The notes under the pieces are model-generated. The model had not been told where the DNA came from and searched no databases. It saw nothing but the letters and a program-made list of their open reading frames with translations. Both the position numbers and the translations under genes were made by a program. From an uncultured Roseovarius sp. (GTDB lineage: Bacteria > Pseudomonadota > Alphaproteobacteria > Rhodobacterales > Rhodobacteraceae): a stretch of DNA of 64,000 bases. The stretch spans positions 25,993 to 89,992 of the forward strand of contig NZ_CAJXNN010000011.1 of the NCBI RefSeq assembly GCF_913057115.1, in the 5' to 3' direction. Below, piece after piece: positions 1 through 8,101 of this stretch (position 1 is the first letter of the stretch; the number at the start of each line of letters is the position of its first letter).

Positions 1-2189
1 GTCAGTTCGAAACGCCCCGGCTGCCCCTTCACGAAATCAATCACAACATCGGCCTGCCCCGCCCCCGACAGGCTTCCGGGCGGCAAGCCGATATTGAACT
101 CATCGGCAAAGCGCTCCGAAAGCTCCACCCAGCCTTCCACGCGCGCCTCGCCGCCCCCATCAGGGCCCAGCGCCGCCTTGTAGGTGCCATTCACCGGCAC
201 CCGGCCAAGCCGCCCTTCGCCACCAACGGTCAAGCCACTGTTCTGTGCGCGCACCTCAAGCTGCGTCGCCGCAAGGACCCGCCCGGGCACCAAGACCTCG
301 CTGCGCACATCCCGCAGGGTGCCGCCAACGTCAAACGCCACCTCGTCGGGTTTCAGTCCGGGCTTGAGCAGGAAATCCAACTGCCCCTCCAACACCGCCC
401 GCCCATCGGCCAGGGCCACGGGTCGCCCGGCCTTGTCCAAAAAGCGAAACGGCTCTTCGTTCAAAAGCGACAAGGCGGCTGTCACTGTACTATCAAGGTT
501 CAGACGCGTACGCGCCGGGCCGCGCTTGATCGACACGTTCGGCACTTCGAAACTGGTGCCGGAAATGTCGATCCGCCCACCCTCGGCCGCCTGAACGAAA
601 CCACTGTCCGCCATGATCACGAAGCGATCATCATAAAGCGAGGCATGTCCCGAGGCTGCCTCGATCGGCGGCACCTCCTTGATGAAGCGGGTCTTGAGCC
701 CTTCGTAATCGAATCCCAGGAACAGATCGGGCCGACTTTTCGGCAAGGACCGCACCGCAAGCTGAATGTTCTGCAACTGCGCCTCGCGCACGTTTTCCTC
801 GATCCAGCCGCGCGTCTTGGGCTTCACGCTTTGCGGCCAAAGCTCCAACAGGCGCGCAGGCGTCAGCCCATCCATCTCGCCGTCCACGGCAAGGTTCCAA
901 CCGTCTTGCTCGGCCTCTACCTCACCGCGCAGCACAAGGTGCTGCCCCTGATCCACAAGGCTCATTTGCCCAAGGCTCAGGCGGAACGGCTCCATCTCAA
1001 GCCGCAGGTCCATGGCCACCTGCTCCAGTTCCACCGGCGCGGGATACAATCCGGCGGGGTTGGCACTGATCCGGCTGATCTGCAATTGCCCCAGAAGCTC
1101 ATTGGGCCAGCCGCTCTCCATCCCCACAAGATAGGCCTGCCCCTCGGCTCTTGCGCTCACCCAGTCGCTTTCGACGCTGACCTCGTCAAATCGCATCACC
1201 TGCCGGACGGGATCATAGGTGAAATAACTGCGCGCACTGGAAAACGGCAGCGGCTTGGTGGCCTCGGTGGGCTGCAACACCCCCGCGCCAATCTGCAAGG
1301 TGGCGTTGAGCGGCCCAAGCCGCCCGTCTTCGGCAACCGAAGCACGCAACGCCCCGGAAATCGGTGCGTCCAAAGCCTCAAGCCATGTCAGGGCAGGCGA
1401 TTGCCCAGCGATGTCGCGGGCCGGCATGTCTTCGAAACGAACGCCGAAGCTCGCCTCCGTATCGCCCATGGTGCCCCCATAGTTGACCGCAAGCGTCGTG
1501 GCATAGGCGCGATCTCCCAGCAGCACGAAATCTCCCCTGACCTGCAAATCGTCGCCGTCACGCTCCAGCGTCAGCCGCCCACCGTCCACGGTCCAGGCCC
1601 GCTGCACGCGCGCATCCTCGTAGCGCAGGGTCATGTTGCGCGCCTCGACCCGTGTCAGCGACGCGAAATGCGGTTCGCGCAAAAGGTCTTCCAGCGGCTG
1701 CAAAAGGGCGGCCATGCTGGGCGCCTCTTCCACCGCCGGGGTGGCGGCCTCGCCAAGGCTCACACCCAAGCCGCCATCCACACTGCGCCGCAGCGTGACC
1801 TGCACGCCCGACACGCTTATCACCCCGGGCCGCACCTCTCCACGCATCAAGGGCTGCAAGGCAAAGGCCCCTTGCACATCGGTCAAATTCGCCAACGTCT
1901 GGCCGCTGGCATCGCGCACCGCCACCTCGCGCAGGCTCAGGCGCGGCACCCAATCGTCCTCAACGACGATCGACATATCTCCAAGCGCAAGCTGCAAATC
2001 GCCCGTGTCGGCATTGATCCGGTCGGTGATCCGCGTGCGTAGCCATTCCGGCGCACTGACCTGCGTGCCCACCAAGGCCATGGCCGCAACGCCAAAGGCC
2101 ACCAGCAGCGCCACCAGTGCCGCCAGCACCCAAAGCATCACCCGCCGCCCGCGTCGGCGTGGTGGCTTGATGTCCTCAGTTTCGCTCAT
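1..2189 (-). CDS. AsmA-like / DUF3971 envelope protein (3' end outside window)
   Basis: The reading frame is open from the ATG at 2189 down to base 1, so at least 729 codons are present and the C-terminus lies outside the window. After a basic cytoplasmic stretch (about residues 10-17) there is one N-terminal membrane helix (about residues 18-40). The rest reads as a long beta-rich periplasmic protein, and spot checks of the frame near 1200 and at the left edge give sensible coding sequence. This architecture is that of the AsmA/YhdP (DUF3971) family, whose members are linked to phospholipid transport between the membranes. The family call is from sequence character and memory, not a profile search. 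Apparent plus-strand ORFs over the region are shadows. The gene is divergent from the peroxiredoxin gene, with a shared spacer of about 105 bases. Confidence 0.75.
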   Translation of the reverse strand, partial: MSETEDIKPPRRRGRRVMLWVLAALVALLVAFGVAAMALVGTQVSAPEWLRTRITDRINADTGDLQLALGDMSIVVEDDWVPRLSLREVAVRDASGQTLANLTDVQGAFALQPLMRGEVRPGVISVSGVQVTLRRSVDGGLGVSLGEAATPAVEEAPSMAALLQPLEDLLREPHFASLTRVEARNMTLRYEDARVQRAWTVDGGRLTLERDGDDLQVRGDFVLLGDRAYATTLAVNYGGTMGDTEASFGVRFEDMPARDIAGQSPALTWLEALDAPISGALRASVAEDGRLGPLNATLQIGAGVLQPTEATKPLPFSSARSYFTYDPVRQVMRFDEVSVESDWVSARAEGQAYLVGMESGWPNELLGQLQISRISANPAGLYPAPVELEQVAMDLRLEMEPFRLSLGQMSLVDQGQHLVLRGEVEAEQDGWNLAVDGEMDGLTPARLLELWPQSVKPKTRGWIEENVREAQLQNIQLAVRSLPKSRPDLFLGFDYEGLKTRFIKEVPPIEAASGHASLYDDRFVIMADSGFVQAAEGGRIDISGTSFEVPNVSIKRGPARTRLNLDSTVTAALSLLNEEPFRFLDKAGRPVALADGRAVLEGQLDFLLKPGLKPDEVAFDVGGTLRDVRSEVLVPGRVLAATQLEVRAQNSGLTVGGEGRLGRVPVNGTYKAALGPDGGGEARVEGWVELSERFADEFNIGLPPGSLSGAGQADVVIDFVKGQPGRFEL

Positions 2190-2294
2190 ATGATCCGACC
2201 GCACAGGCCCTGCTCCCGCCTGCTGGCTTGTCCTTTTTTCTGGCCTTGACAGCCCTAATATGAAACCGCGGACCGCACATAACAAGGATATCCC

Positions 2295-2762
2295 ATGACC
2301 AACAGCACCCAATTGGCCCCCGATTTCACCCTGCCGCGCGATGGCGGCGACACTGTCACGCTGTCGTCATTGCGCCCCGCGCCCGTGGTTCTCTTCTTTT
2401 ACCCGCGCGATGATACCTCGGGCTGCACCAAGGAGGCCATCGCCTTCACCGAAATGCACGGGGAATTTCAGGCCCTCGGCGCCCATGTCATGGGGATTTC
2501 CAAGGATACCGTCGCCAAGCACGACAAATTCCGCGACAAGCATTCCCTTGGCATCCCGCTTCTGTCGGACGCCGAAGATGAGGTCTGCGAGGCCTATGGC
2601 GTCTACAAGGAAAAGAAGATGTACGGCAAAACCTTCATGGGCATCGAACGCTCCACCTTCCTCATTGACGGCGAGGGCCGCATCGCGCGCGAATGGCGCA
2701 AGGTGAAAGTGCCGGGTCACGCCGAGGAGGTCCTGCAAGCCCTGAAAGACCTCACCGCATGA
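2295..2762 (+). CDS. bcp: Thioredoxin-dependent peroxiredoxin, Bcp/PrxQ family
   Basis: The 155-residue protein is the usual length for Bcp/PrxQ, cytoplasmic enzymes that reduce hydrogen peroxide and organic hydroperoxides. The peroxidatic cysteine is Cys44 in the motif DDTSGCTKEA. The resolving cysteine that E. coli Bcp carries five residues later is absent (Ile49). The only other cysteine seen is Cys98, so the enzyme may use a different resolving residue or act as a 1-Cys type. An AAGGA ribosome site lies just before the ATG. The stop codon overlaps the start of the DUF455 gene (ATGA), so the two are probably translated together. Confidence 0.93.
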   Translation: MTNSTQLAPDFTLPRDGGDTVTLSSLRPAPVVLFFYPRDDTSGCTKEAIAFTEMHGEFQALGAHVMGISKDTVAKHDKFRDKHSLGIPLLSDAEDEVCEAYGVYKEKKMYGKTFMGIERSTFLIDGEGRIAREWRKVKVPGHAEEVLQALKDLTA

Positions 2763-3565
2763 CCCAAACGCTTGCACAAATGGCGGTGGAGGTGCTCACC
2801 ACCGCCGATGGCCGCGAAAAAACCGCCCTCTCGCGCCGCCACGCCGCCACGTGGTTCGCGGCGCGCGAGGCCGGGGAAAGCATCCCCTTGGGTCAGGCAG
2901 ACCCGCCCCTGCGCCCCGCCCGCCCCGAAAAGCCCGAACTGCTGGATCCGCGCGACGTCCCCCGCCGCCGCCCCGGCAGCCCACAGGGGCGCATCGCCAT
3001 CCTGCACGCCGTGGCGCATATCGAGCTCAACGCCGTCGACCTGCACTGGGATATCATCGCGCGCTTCACCGACACCCCCATGCCCATTGGCTTCTACGAC
3101 GACTGGGTGAAATCGGCGGATGAGGAATCCAAGCACTTCAACCTCGTCTGCGACAGCTTGGAGGCACATGGCAGCCACTACGGCGCCCTGCCCGCCCACG
3201 CCGGCATGTGGCGCGCGGCTGAAGATACCGCTCAGGATTTCATGGGCCGCCTCGCCGTGGTGCCCATGGTCCTTGAGGCCCGCGGTCTGGACGTGACCCC
3301 CGGCATGATCGAGATTTTCGAAAAGGCAGGCGACGCCAAAACCGTCGAGGCCCTGAAGGTCATTTACGCCGAGGAAGTCGGTCACGTCGCCTATGGCTCG
3401 AAGTGGTTCCACTTCCTTTGCGGACGTCACGAAAAAGACCCCAAGCAGGTCTTTCACGAGCTCGTGAAACGCTACTTTCATGGGCCTCTCAAGCCCCCGT
3501 TCAACGAAGAAAAGCGCGCCGAGGCCGGCCTGCCGCCCGATTTCTACTGGCCTCTGGCCACCTGA
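2759..3565 (+). CDS. DUF455 family ferritin-like protein
   Basis: The start at 2759 overlaps the bcp stop as ATGA and gives 268 residues, typical of DUF455. A longer frame from 2693 exists but runs inside bcp and is not needed. The protein has the family's helical ferritin-like core with Glu/His pairs, for example EESKHFN near residues 122-128 and EEVGHVAYG near residues 205-213, which probably bind a di-metal centre. The biochemical role of DUF455 is not established. Coupling to a peroxiredoxin suggests oxidative-stress or metal handling, which is inference. Confidence 0.85.
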   Translation: MTQTLAQMAVEVLTTADGREKTALSRRHAATWFAAREAGESIPLGQADPPLRPARPEKPELLDPRDVPRRRPGSPQGRIAILHAVAHIELNAVDLHWDIIARFTDTPMPIGFYDDWVKSADEESKHFNLVCDSLEAHGSHYGALPAHAGMWRAAEDTAQDFMGRLAVVPMVLEARGLDVTPGMIEIFEKAGDAKTVEALKVIYAEEVGHVAYGSKWFHFLCGRHEKDPKQVFHELVKRYFHGPLKPPFNEEKRAEAGLPPDFYWPLAT

Positions 3566-3729
3566 CTCCTGTCAATATGCCGCAGCAAACCCTGCAAAAG
3601 CATAGGTCAAGCCTTTGTAGATCGGCGATTTTTTGCCGTTCACGCCACATCTCGCCGAAATTGGCGAATCACAGGCCCAAAAAACTTGCTCAAAGGTTAA
3701 GCACTGGCTAAGCACTAGGGCCAAGGCGC

Positions 3730-3746
3730 GGTCACTAAATGTGACC
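3730..3746. promoter_or_regulatory. Palindrome upstream of the M23 peptidase gene
   Basis: A perfect inverted repeat GGTCAC-N5-GTGACC lies about 60 bases before the likely start of the M23 peptidase. A TATAAC hexamer at 3756-3761 could be a -10 element. The arrangement looks like an operator next to a promoter, but no regulator is identifiable. The rest of the 3566-3808 spacer shows only a short direct repeat of TAAGCACT near 3698-3716. Confidence 0.35.
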
Positions 3747-3808
3747 AATTGAAATTATAACGAATGCGCCGGCCGTTGGGAAAAGGGACACAAGGGACGA
3801 GATTCTTC

Positions 3809-5128
3809 GTGCGCACGCGACTTGCTATCAAATTTCATGCGCTGCTGGAGCGCTATTTCCCCGAGCGCCGGGTCTTCCTGCGCTCCGATACAGACACACG
3901 CTTCATCCGGCTCCGCCCCGGCTCGCAGCTTCTTGCCTTCGCCGGTGCCTCCGCGATCGTCGCCTGGGCGATCATCGCCACCGCCATCCTGGTGATGGAC
4001 TCGATCGGCGCGGGCAACTTCCGTGAACAGGCCAAGCGCGACCAGCGCACCTACGAGATGCGCCTCAACGCCCTGTCGTCCGAACGCGACAAGCGCGCCG
4101 AAGAGGCCGCAGCGGCACAAGAGCGTTTCAATTCGGCGCTCAAGCAAATCTCGGTCATGCAATCCGAACTCCTCGCCTCCGAAACCCGCCTGCGCGAGTT
4201 GGAAACCGGGATCGAGGTCATTCAATCCACCCTGCGCACCGCGATGACCGAACGCGATACCGCCCGCGACGAGGCCGAAGAACTGACCGTCGCACTGCAA
4301 GACACCAACGGGGCCGCGCACACCGGCAACGGCAAAACGGCCTCTGACGGAACGCTCAACGTTCTGGCCGCCGCCCTGCAGGACACCGCCCGCGAACGCG
4401 ACCAGATTCGCGAAGACGCCCAGACCGCCCTGCTGGAAGCCGATGAAATGGCCTCGCGCCTGAAACTCATTCAGGACCAGAACGACCAGATCTTCCGCCA
4501 GCTGGAAGAGGCGATGACCATCTCGGTCGAACCGCTCGACAAGATGTTCCGCGCCGCAGGCATGAACACCGACGACCTTCTGAAAACCGTGCGCCGGGGC
4601 TATTCCGGCCAAGGCGGCCCGCTGATGCCGCTCAGCTTCTCCACCCGCGGCGAAGACCCCTCGCCCGATGCCGAACGCGCCAACCGCATCCTCAACGGGC
4701 TCGATGAACTCAACCTCTACCGGATCGCGGCGCAAAAAGCCCCCTTCGCCCTGCCCCTCAAGGGCAACTTCCGCTATACCTCGGGCTTTGGCATGCGCTG
4801 GGGCCGGATGCACAAGGGCACCGACTTCGCCGCGCCGCACGGAACACCCATCTATGCCACCGCCGATGGCGTCGTGACACACGCCGGCTGGCTCTCGGGC
4901 TATGGCCGTCTGGTCAAAATCCAGCACGAGTTCGGCATCGAAACCCGCTACGCCCACAATTCGAAACTCTTCGTGAAGAAGGGACAAAGGGTCTCGCGCG
5001 GACAGAAAATTTCCGCTATGGGCAATACTGGACGATCCACCGGGACCCATCTACACTACGAGGTCCGCGTGGGCGGCAAAGCCGTCAACCCAATGATCTA
5101 TATCAAGGCTGCTAACGATGTTTTCTAA
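3809..5128 (+). CDS. M23 family metallopeptidase with coiled coil
   Basis: Predicted envelope endopeptidase that cuts peptidoglycan cross-links or regulates the enzymes that do. From the GTG at 3809 (RBS AGGGACGAG upstream) the protein has 439 residues; an ATG at 3764 would add 15. One membrane helix lies at about residues 38-61. It is followed by a long Glu/Arg/Ala-rich coiled coil (about 70-245) and a C-terminal LytM/M23 domain. The zinc motif HxxxD is visible in MHKGTDFAAPHG and the second site in HLHYEVR. Both metal motifs are intact, so it should be an active peptidase rather than an EnvC-type activator. The last 11 bases overlap the bactofilin gene. Confidence 0.85.
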   Translation: MRTRLAIKFHALLERYFPERRVFLRSDTDTRFIRLRPGSQLLAFAGASAIVAWAIIATAILVMDSIGAGNFREQAKRDQRTYEMRLNALSSERDKRAEEAAAAQERFNSALKQISVMQSELLASETRLRELETGIEVIQSTLRTAMTERDTARDEAEELTVALQDTNGAAHTGNGKTASDGTLNVLAAALQDTARERDQIREDAQTALLEADEMASRLKLIQDQNDQIFRQLEEAMTISVEPLDKMFRAAGMNTDDLLKTVRRGYSGQGGPLMPLSFSTRGEDPSPDAERANRILNGLDELNLYRIAAQKAPFALPLKGNFRYTSGFGMRWGRMHKGTDFAAPHGTPIYATADGVVTHAGWLSGYGRLVKIQHEFGIETRYAHNSKLFVKKGQRVSRGQKISAMGNTGRSTGTHLHYEVRVGGKAVNPMIYIKAANDVF

Positions 5129-5663
5129 AAGCAAAATCAACGAACCCGCGCCCAAGGCAGGTGACGCCGCCAAACCCGCAGCGCCCGAATCCAAGGCAGA
5201 TGCGCCGCAAAGCGCGTCCTCCAGCACCGAATTCAAGGCCTCCGCACCCAAGGCGAAACCGCCCGCGTCGGTACTATCCTCCGATCTGCACATCACCGGC
5301 AACCTCAAGACCACCGGCGATATTCAGGTCGAAGGCACCATCGAAGGCGACATTCGTGCCCACCTTCTGACCGTTGGCGAAGGGGCCACCATCAAGGGCG
5401 AGGTGATCGCCGATGATGTCGTGGTCAATGGCCGTATCGTGGGCCGGGTGCGCGGCCTCAAGGTCCGCCTCACCTCCACCGCCCGCGTCGAAGGCGACAT
5501 CATCCACAAGACCATCGCCATCGAATCCGGGGCCCACTTCGAAGGCTCCGTGCAACGGCAGGATGACCCGCTCAACGCCAAGGGCGGCCAGAAATCGGGC
5601 GGCGGCGCGCAATCACAAGCGCCAGCGCAGGCCCCGGCCAAACCCGCCGAAGCCAAGTCGTAA
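5118..5663 (+). CDS. Bactofilin (polymer-forming cytoskeletal protein)
   Basis: The 181-residue protein has a central bactofilin (DUF583) domain at about residues 55-145, with repeating hydrophobic/glycine strands such as LKTTGDIQVEGTIEGDI that form a right-handed beta helix. The tails are Ala/Pro/Lys-rich and probably disordered. Bactofilins assemble into filaments without nucleotide and position cell-wall enzymes. The ATG overlaps the end of the M23 peptidase gene, so the two are coupled. Paired bactofilin and M23 peptidase genes are a known theme in bacteria that build asymmetric cell shapes. Confidence 0.92.
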   Translation: MFSKSKINEPAPKAGDAAKPAAPESKADAPQSASSSTEFKASAPKAKPPASVLSSDLHITGNLKTTGDIQVEGTIEGDIRAHLLTVGEGATIKGEVIADDVVVNGRIVGRVRGLKVRLTSTARVEGDIIHKTIAIESGAHFEGSVQRQDDPLNAKGGQKSGGGAQSQAPAQAPAKPAEAKS

Positions 5664-5688
5664 GACTTCCGCGCCCCGCAAGCACACC

Positions 5689-5722
5689 AAAGGCGCCCTG
5701 CCCCCGGCAGCGGCGCCTTTTT
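5689..5722 (+). terminator. Rho-independent terminator after the bactofilin gene
   Basis: A perfect 9-bp stem AAAGGCGCC / GGCGCCTTT (5689-5697 with 5712-5720) is followed by a T run to 5722. It lies 25 bases after the bactofilin stop and closes the M23-bactofilin unit. Confidence 0.8.
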
Positions 5723-5801
5723 CGTGGCCGGGTCATTCTACCGGGCCGTGTCGCCTCCATCTCCCATGGACAGCCCCCGCCATTCCGCCTTGAACTCGAC
5801 C

Positions 5802-5918
5802 TTAAAGCGTCCCGCCTTTAACCTGAGAAACAGCTAAAGTCGGACCGCGTGCAACGATTAAGCCAAGCACTGCATTTCGCAAAAACCTGTGATTCAGGTT
5901 TTTTGCGAAACGCTTTAA
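5802..5918. repeat. Structured spacer with a 15-bp hairpin
   Basis: The inner hairpin pairs TTTCGCAAAAACCTG (5875-5889) with 5895-5910 around a 5-base loop, with one extra T. An outer pair TTAAAGCG (5802-5809) and CGCTTTAA (5911-5918) encloses it. No gene is seen between 5664 and 5976 apart from this and the terminator. The shape fits a REP-like palindrome or a small structured transcript. Confidence 0.45.
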
Positions 5919-5976
5919 CGAAAACCGGCCACCAAGGGCCGGACCAAAGGGCACAAGGACGGCAAGGGGCAGGCTC

Positions 5977-6300
5977 ATGGGCAATCACCTTTTCCACGGC
6001 GATAACGTCGGCGTCGGCATGATCCGCGATCTGCGCGGCGTGATCGAACGCGAAAAAGCTGACATCGGTATTTTCCTCACTTTGACCGAGCCCAAGAAAA
6101 CCATGATCTCCGAAGCGGCGGCAGCGGGCCAGTTCGAGATGGACGGGTTTGACCCCGTGCCGCGTATCCAGATCGTGACTATCGAAGAGGCGTTAAACCT
6201 TCGTGACCGCGCCGTGCGCCTGCCCGCCCGCCGCGACGACACCTTCAAAAAAGCCGCCCGCGAGGAAGACCGGACAGCGCAAGGCAAACTCGATCTTTAA
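5977..6300 (+). pseudogene. Remnant of a site-specific DNA methyltransferase (core deleted)
   Basis: This 107-codon frame appears to join the two ends of a type III-like or orphan DNA methyltransferase. Residues 1-10 (MGNHLFHGDN) look like the usual enzyme start (N-x-L-x-x-GDN-L). The remainder (VGVGMIRDLRGVIEREKA to the C-terminus) matches the enzyme's Mrr-like tail, with the recognisable segment KTMISEAAAAGQFEMDGF. The several hundred residues that carry the DPPY-type catalytic motif and the AdoMet site are absent, so methyltransferase activity is impossible. Whether the short product is made is unknown. The family match is from memory of similar tails. It faces an HNH nuclease gene across a palindromic element. 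Confidence 0.65.
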
Positions 6301-6304
6301 GCCG

Positions 6305-6396
6305 GATTTTCGTACGACTCGTACGATCGGTTTCCAGGACCCCCGGATTTTCGTACGAAAATCGGGGGTCAGGCGTACGACTCGTACGAAAATCGC
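6305..6396. repeat. Nested palindromic intergenic element, copy 1
   Basis: The element has three parts. A left arm (6305-6327) contains TTTTCGTACGACTCGTACGA. A central near-perfect palindrome (6339-6369) is built as ACCCCC..ATTTTCGTACGAAAAT..GGGGGT. A right arm (6373-6394) repeats the left arm in inverted orientation. It fills the whole junction between two convergent genes, so it probably works as a bidirectional terminator or REP-like element. A second copy lies at 24042-24128. Confidence 0.75.
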
Positions 6397-6397
6397 C

Positions 6398-6982
6398 TCA
6401 GGCTTCCAATTCCGCGTCCCAATAGAGGAAATCCAGCCAGCTTTCGTGCAGGTGATTGGGCGGGAACTTGCGGCCCAAGTTGCGCAATTGCTCGGCCCCC
6501 GGCGCACGGGGTGGCTTTTGCAGCGCCATCTTCGCAGCCCGCAAGCTCTTGGAACCCTTGCGTAAATTGCAGGGGCTACAGGCCGCGACCACGTTTTCCC
6601 AACTGGTGATTCCGCCACTGGCCCGCGGCACCACGTGGTCAAAGGTCAAATCCCCCTTCGCCCCACAGTACTGGCACTGGAATTCATCCCTTAAAAAAAG
6701 ATTAAAGCGCGTGAAGGCCACGCGCTTTTGGGGTTTGACATAATCTCGCAGGACAACCACGCTCGGTATCCGTATCACCATGCTCGGGCTTCGGACGATA
6801 TCGTCATATTCTGCAACGATATCAACACGATCAAGGTAAGCCGCCTTGACCGCATCCTGCCACGGCCAAAGCGACAAAGGATAGTACGACAAGGGCCTGT
6901 AATCGGCATTCAGCACCAGTGCCGGATGCTGTTTGAGCGCCGCTGGCTCCCTGACAAACTCTGTTCTGAAATCCCCATCCAT
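6398..6982 (-). CDS. HNH endonuclease
   Basis: From the ATG at 6982 the protein has 194 residues; a GGGAG ribosome site lies 11 bases upstream. A frame extending to 7105 exists but lacks support. The C-terminal half carries a zinc-HNH fold: CQYCG, then FDHVVPRASGG and NVVAACSPCNLRKGSK, which includes the catalytic His and the second cysteine pair. The N-terminal part (LNADYRPLSYYPLSLW) is typical of a widespread single-gene HNH family in Rhodobacterales of unknown role. It is not obviously part of a restriction system, although a methyltransferase remnant faces it. Confidence 0.85.
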   Translation of the reverse strand: MDGDFRTEFVREPAALKQHPALVLNADYRPLSYYPLSLWPWQDAVKAAYLDRVDIVAEYDDIVRSPSMVIRIPSVVVLRDYVKPQKRVAFTRFNLFLRDEFQCQYCGAKGDLTFDHVVPRASGGITSWENVVAACSPCNLRKGSKSLRAAKMALQKPPRAPGAEQLRNLGRKFPPNHLHESWLDFLYWDAELEA

Positions 6983-7196
6983 GGTCAAACTGTCTCCCGC
7001 CCGGCTCAGCCTCTGTCTAAAGCTCCGGGGCGGGACACGCCGCCCCTTCCTAAAGGCTACTATATATCGCGTATTCCGGCTGACAAGCCTCACGATAAGC
7101 AGCACATCTAGCGATTTGCTATCGCAGCTCTGTTACCGCTTTATGACAGATATCCACAGGTTGCGACAGGCCAACCCAACGGACTACACTTGGGCC

Positions 7197-7619
7197 ATGT
7201 CCTTACCTGACGCACCAAACCTCTCGGCCTTGCTCGAAGCAGCCCTTTACACCGAAGACCTCACCGCCGCCGACCACTTCTACGGACACGTTCTAGGGCT
7301 ACCTGAGGTCACCCGCGTTGACGGGCGGCACATATTCTATCGCGTTGGCAGCTGTATCCTTCTGATCTTTAACCCAAAGGCCACGCGGGAAGGCCCCAGC
7401 AACGCACGCCTGCCCGTGCCCGCCCATGGCGCTGAGGGGCCCGGCCATCTATGCTTTGCCGCATCACGAGATGAAATCACCCAATGGAAACAACGCCTTG
7501 AAGCGGCTGGCCATCCGACCGAGGTCGAGTTCGATTGGCCCAATGGCGCGCATTCCCTGTATTTCCGTGACCCGGCAGGCAACTCCCTCGAAATCGCTGA
7601 GCCCCGCCTGTGGTTCTGA
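7197..7619 (+). CDS. VOC family protein (glyoxalase/bleomycin-resistance fold)
   Basis: The 140-residue protein carries a VOC fold made of two beta-alpha-beta modules, with ALYTEDLTAADHFYGHVLGL at the N-terminus and LYFRDPAGNSLEIAEP at the C-terminus. The end module's DPAGN and Glu are typical metal-site features. The substrate cannot be told. The start at 7197 places the first strand near the N-terminus, as is usual. An in-frame ATG at 7143 would add 18 residues; neither start has a strong ribosome site. Confidence 0.8.
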   Translation: MSLPDAPNLSALLEAALYTEDLTAADHFYGHVLGLPEVTRVDGRHIFYRVGSCILLIFNPKATREGPSNARLPVPAHGAEGPGHLCFAASRDEITQWKQRLEAAGHPTEVEFDWPNGAHSLYFRDPAGNSLEIAEPRLWF

Positions 7620-7623
7620 TGCC

Positions 7624-8043
7624 CTATCGCGGCGGGATCGAATAGGTCAGGCTGGCCCGCGCCACCGGGGCCTCGCCCCCGTCCGAGACCATCAAGACCT
7701 CACCCACCGCCAAGACCCGGCCCAGCTTCAATAACCGGCACTCGGCAATCAAATCCTTGCCCGCCTCAGGCTTGCGCATGAAATCAATGCTGCAATTGGT
7801 GGTCACTGCCAAGGCCTGCGGTCCGATCATCGCCAAAACGGCCATGTATACAGCCACATCCGCAAGTGCGAACATCGAAGGGCCTGAAACCGTACCACCG
7901 GGGCGCAGGTGCTTTTCCGCCGTCACCAAACGGACGCGAATACGCATTTCGCCCAAGTCTTCGACGACGAAATCCCCGCCCACCTGCGGAAAAACCTCCG
8001 CGATGAAGGCCTCCAACTCCTCGATGGTCATCTGCAAGCCCAT
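7624..8043 (-). CDS. PaaI-family acyl-CoA thioesterase (hotdog fold)
   Basis: A 139-residue hotdog-fold protein with the PaaI/HGG-type signature GGTVSGPSMFALADVAVYMA at about residues 47-66, including the Asp that helps hydrolysis in this family. Such enzymes hydrolyse acyl-CoA or aryl-CoA thioesters in the cytoplasm. It faces the VOC gene with a 4-base gap and is divergent from an enoyl-CoA hydratase gene, which fits a role in acyl-CoA turnover. The substrate is not known. Confidence 0.85.
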   Translation of the reverse strand: MGLQMTIEELEAFIAEVFPQVGGDFVVEDLGEMRIRVRLVTAEKHLRPGGTVSGPSMFALADVAVYMAVLAMIGPQALAVTTNCSIDFMRKPEAGKDLIAECRLLKLGRVLAVGEVLMVSDGGEAPVARASLTYSIPPR

Positions 8044-8101
8044 GCTTTCCTCCCTGCCTGATCAGCGTTAAGAATGGCCACAAGCCAGAAGGAGTTACAA
8101 G

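Noticed and set aside
645..2193. Long plus-strand frames of 465 and 186 codons
   Set aside because: They lie opposite a minus-strand frame that reads as a clean AsmA-like protein from an N-terminal membrane helix to the window edge. The plus-strand proteins have no recognisable motif.
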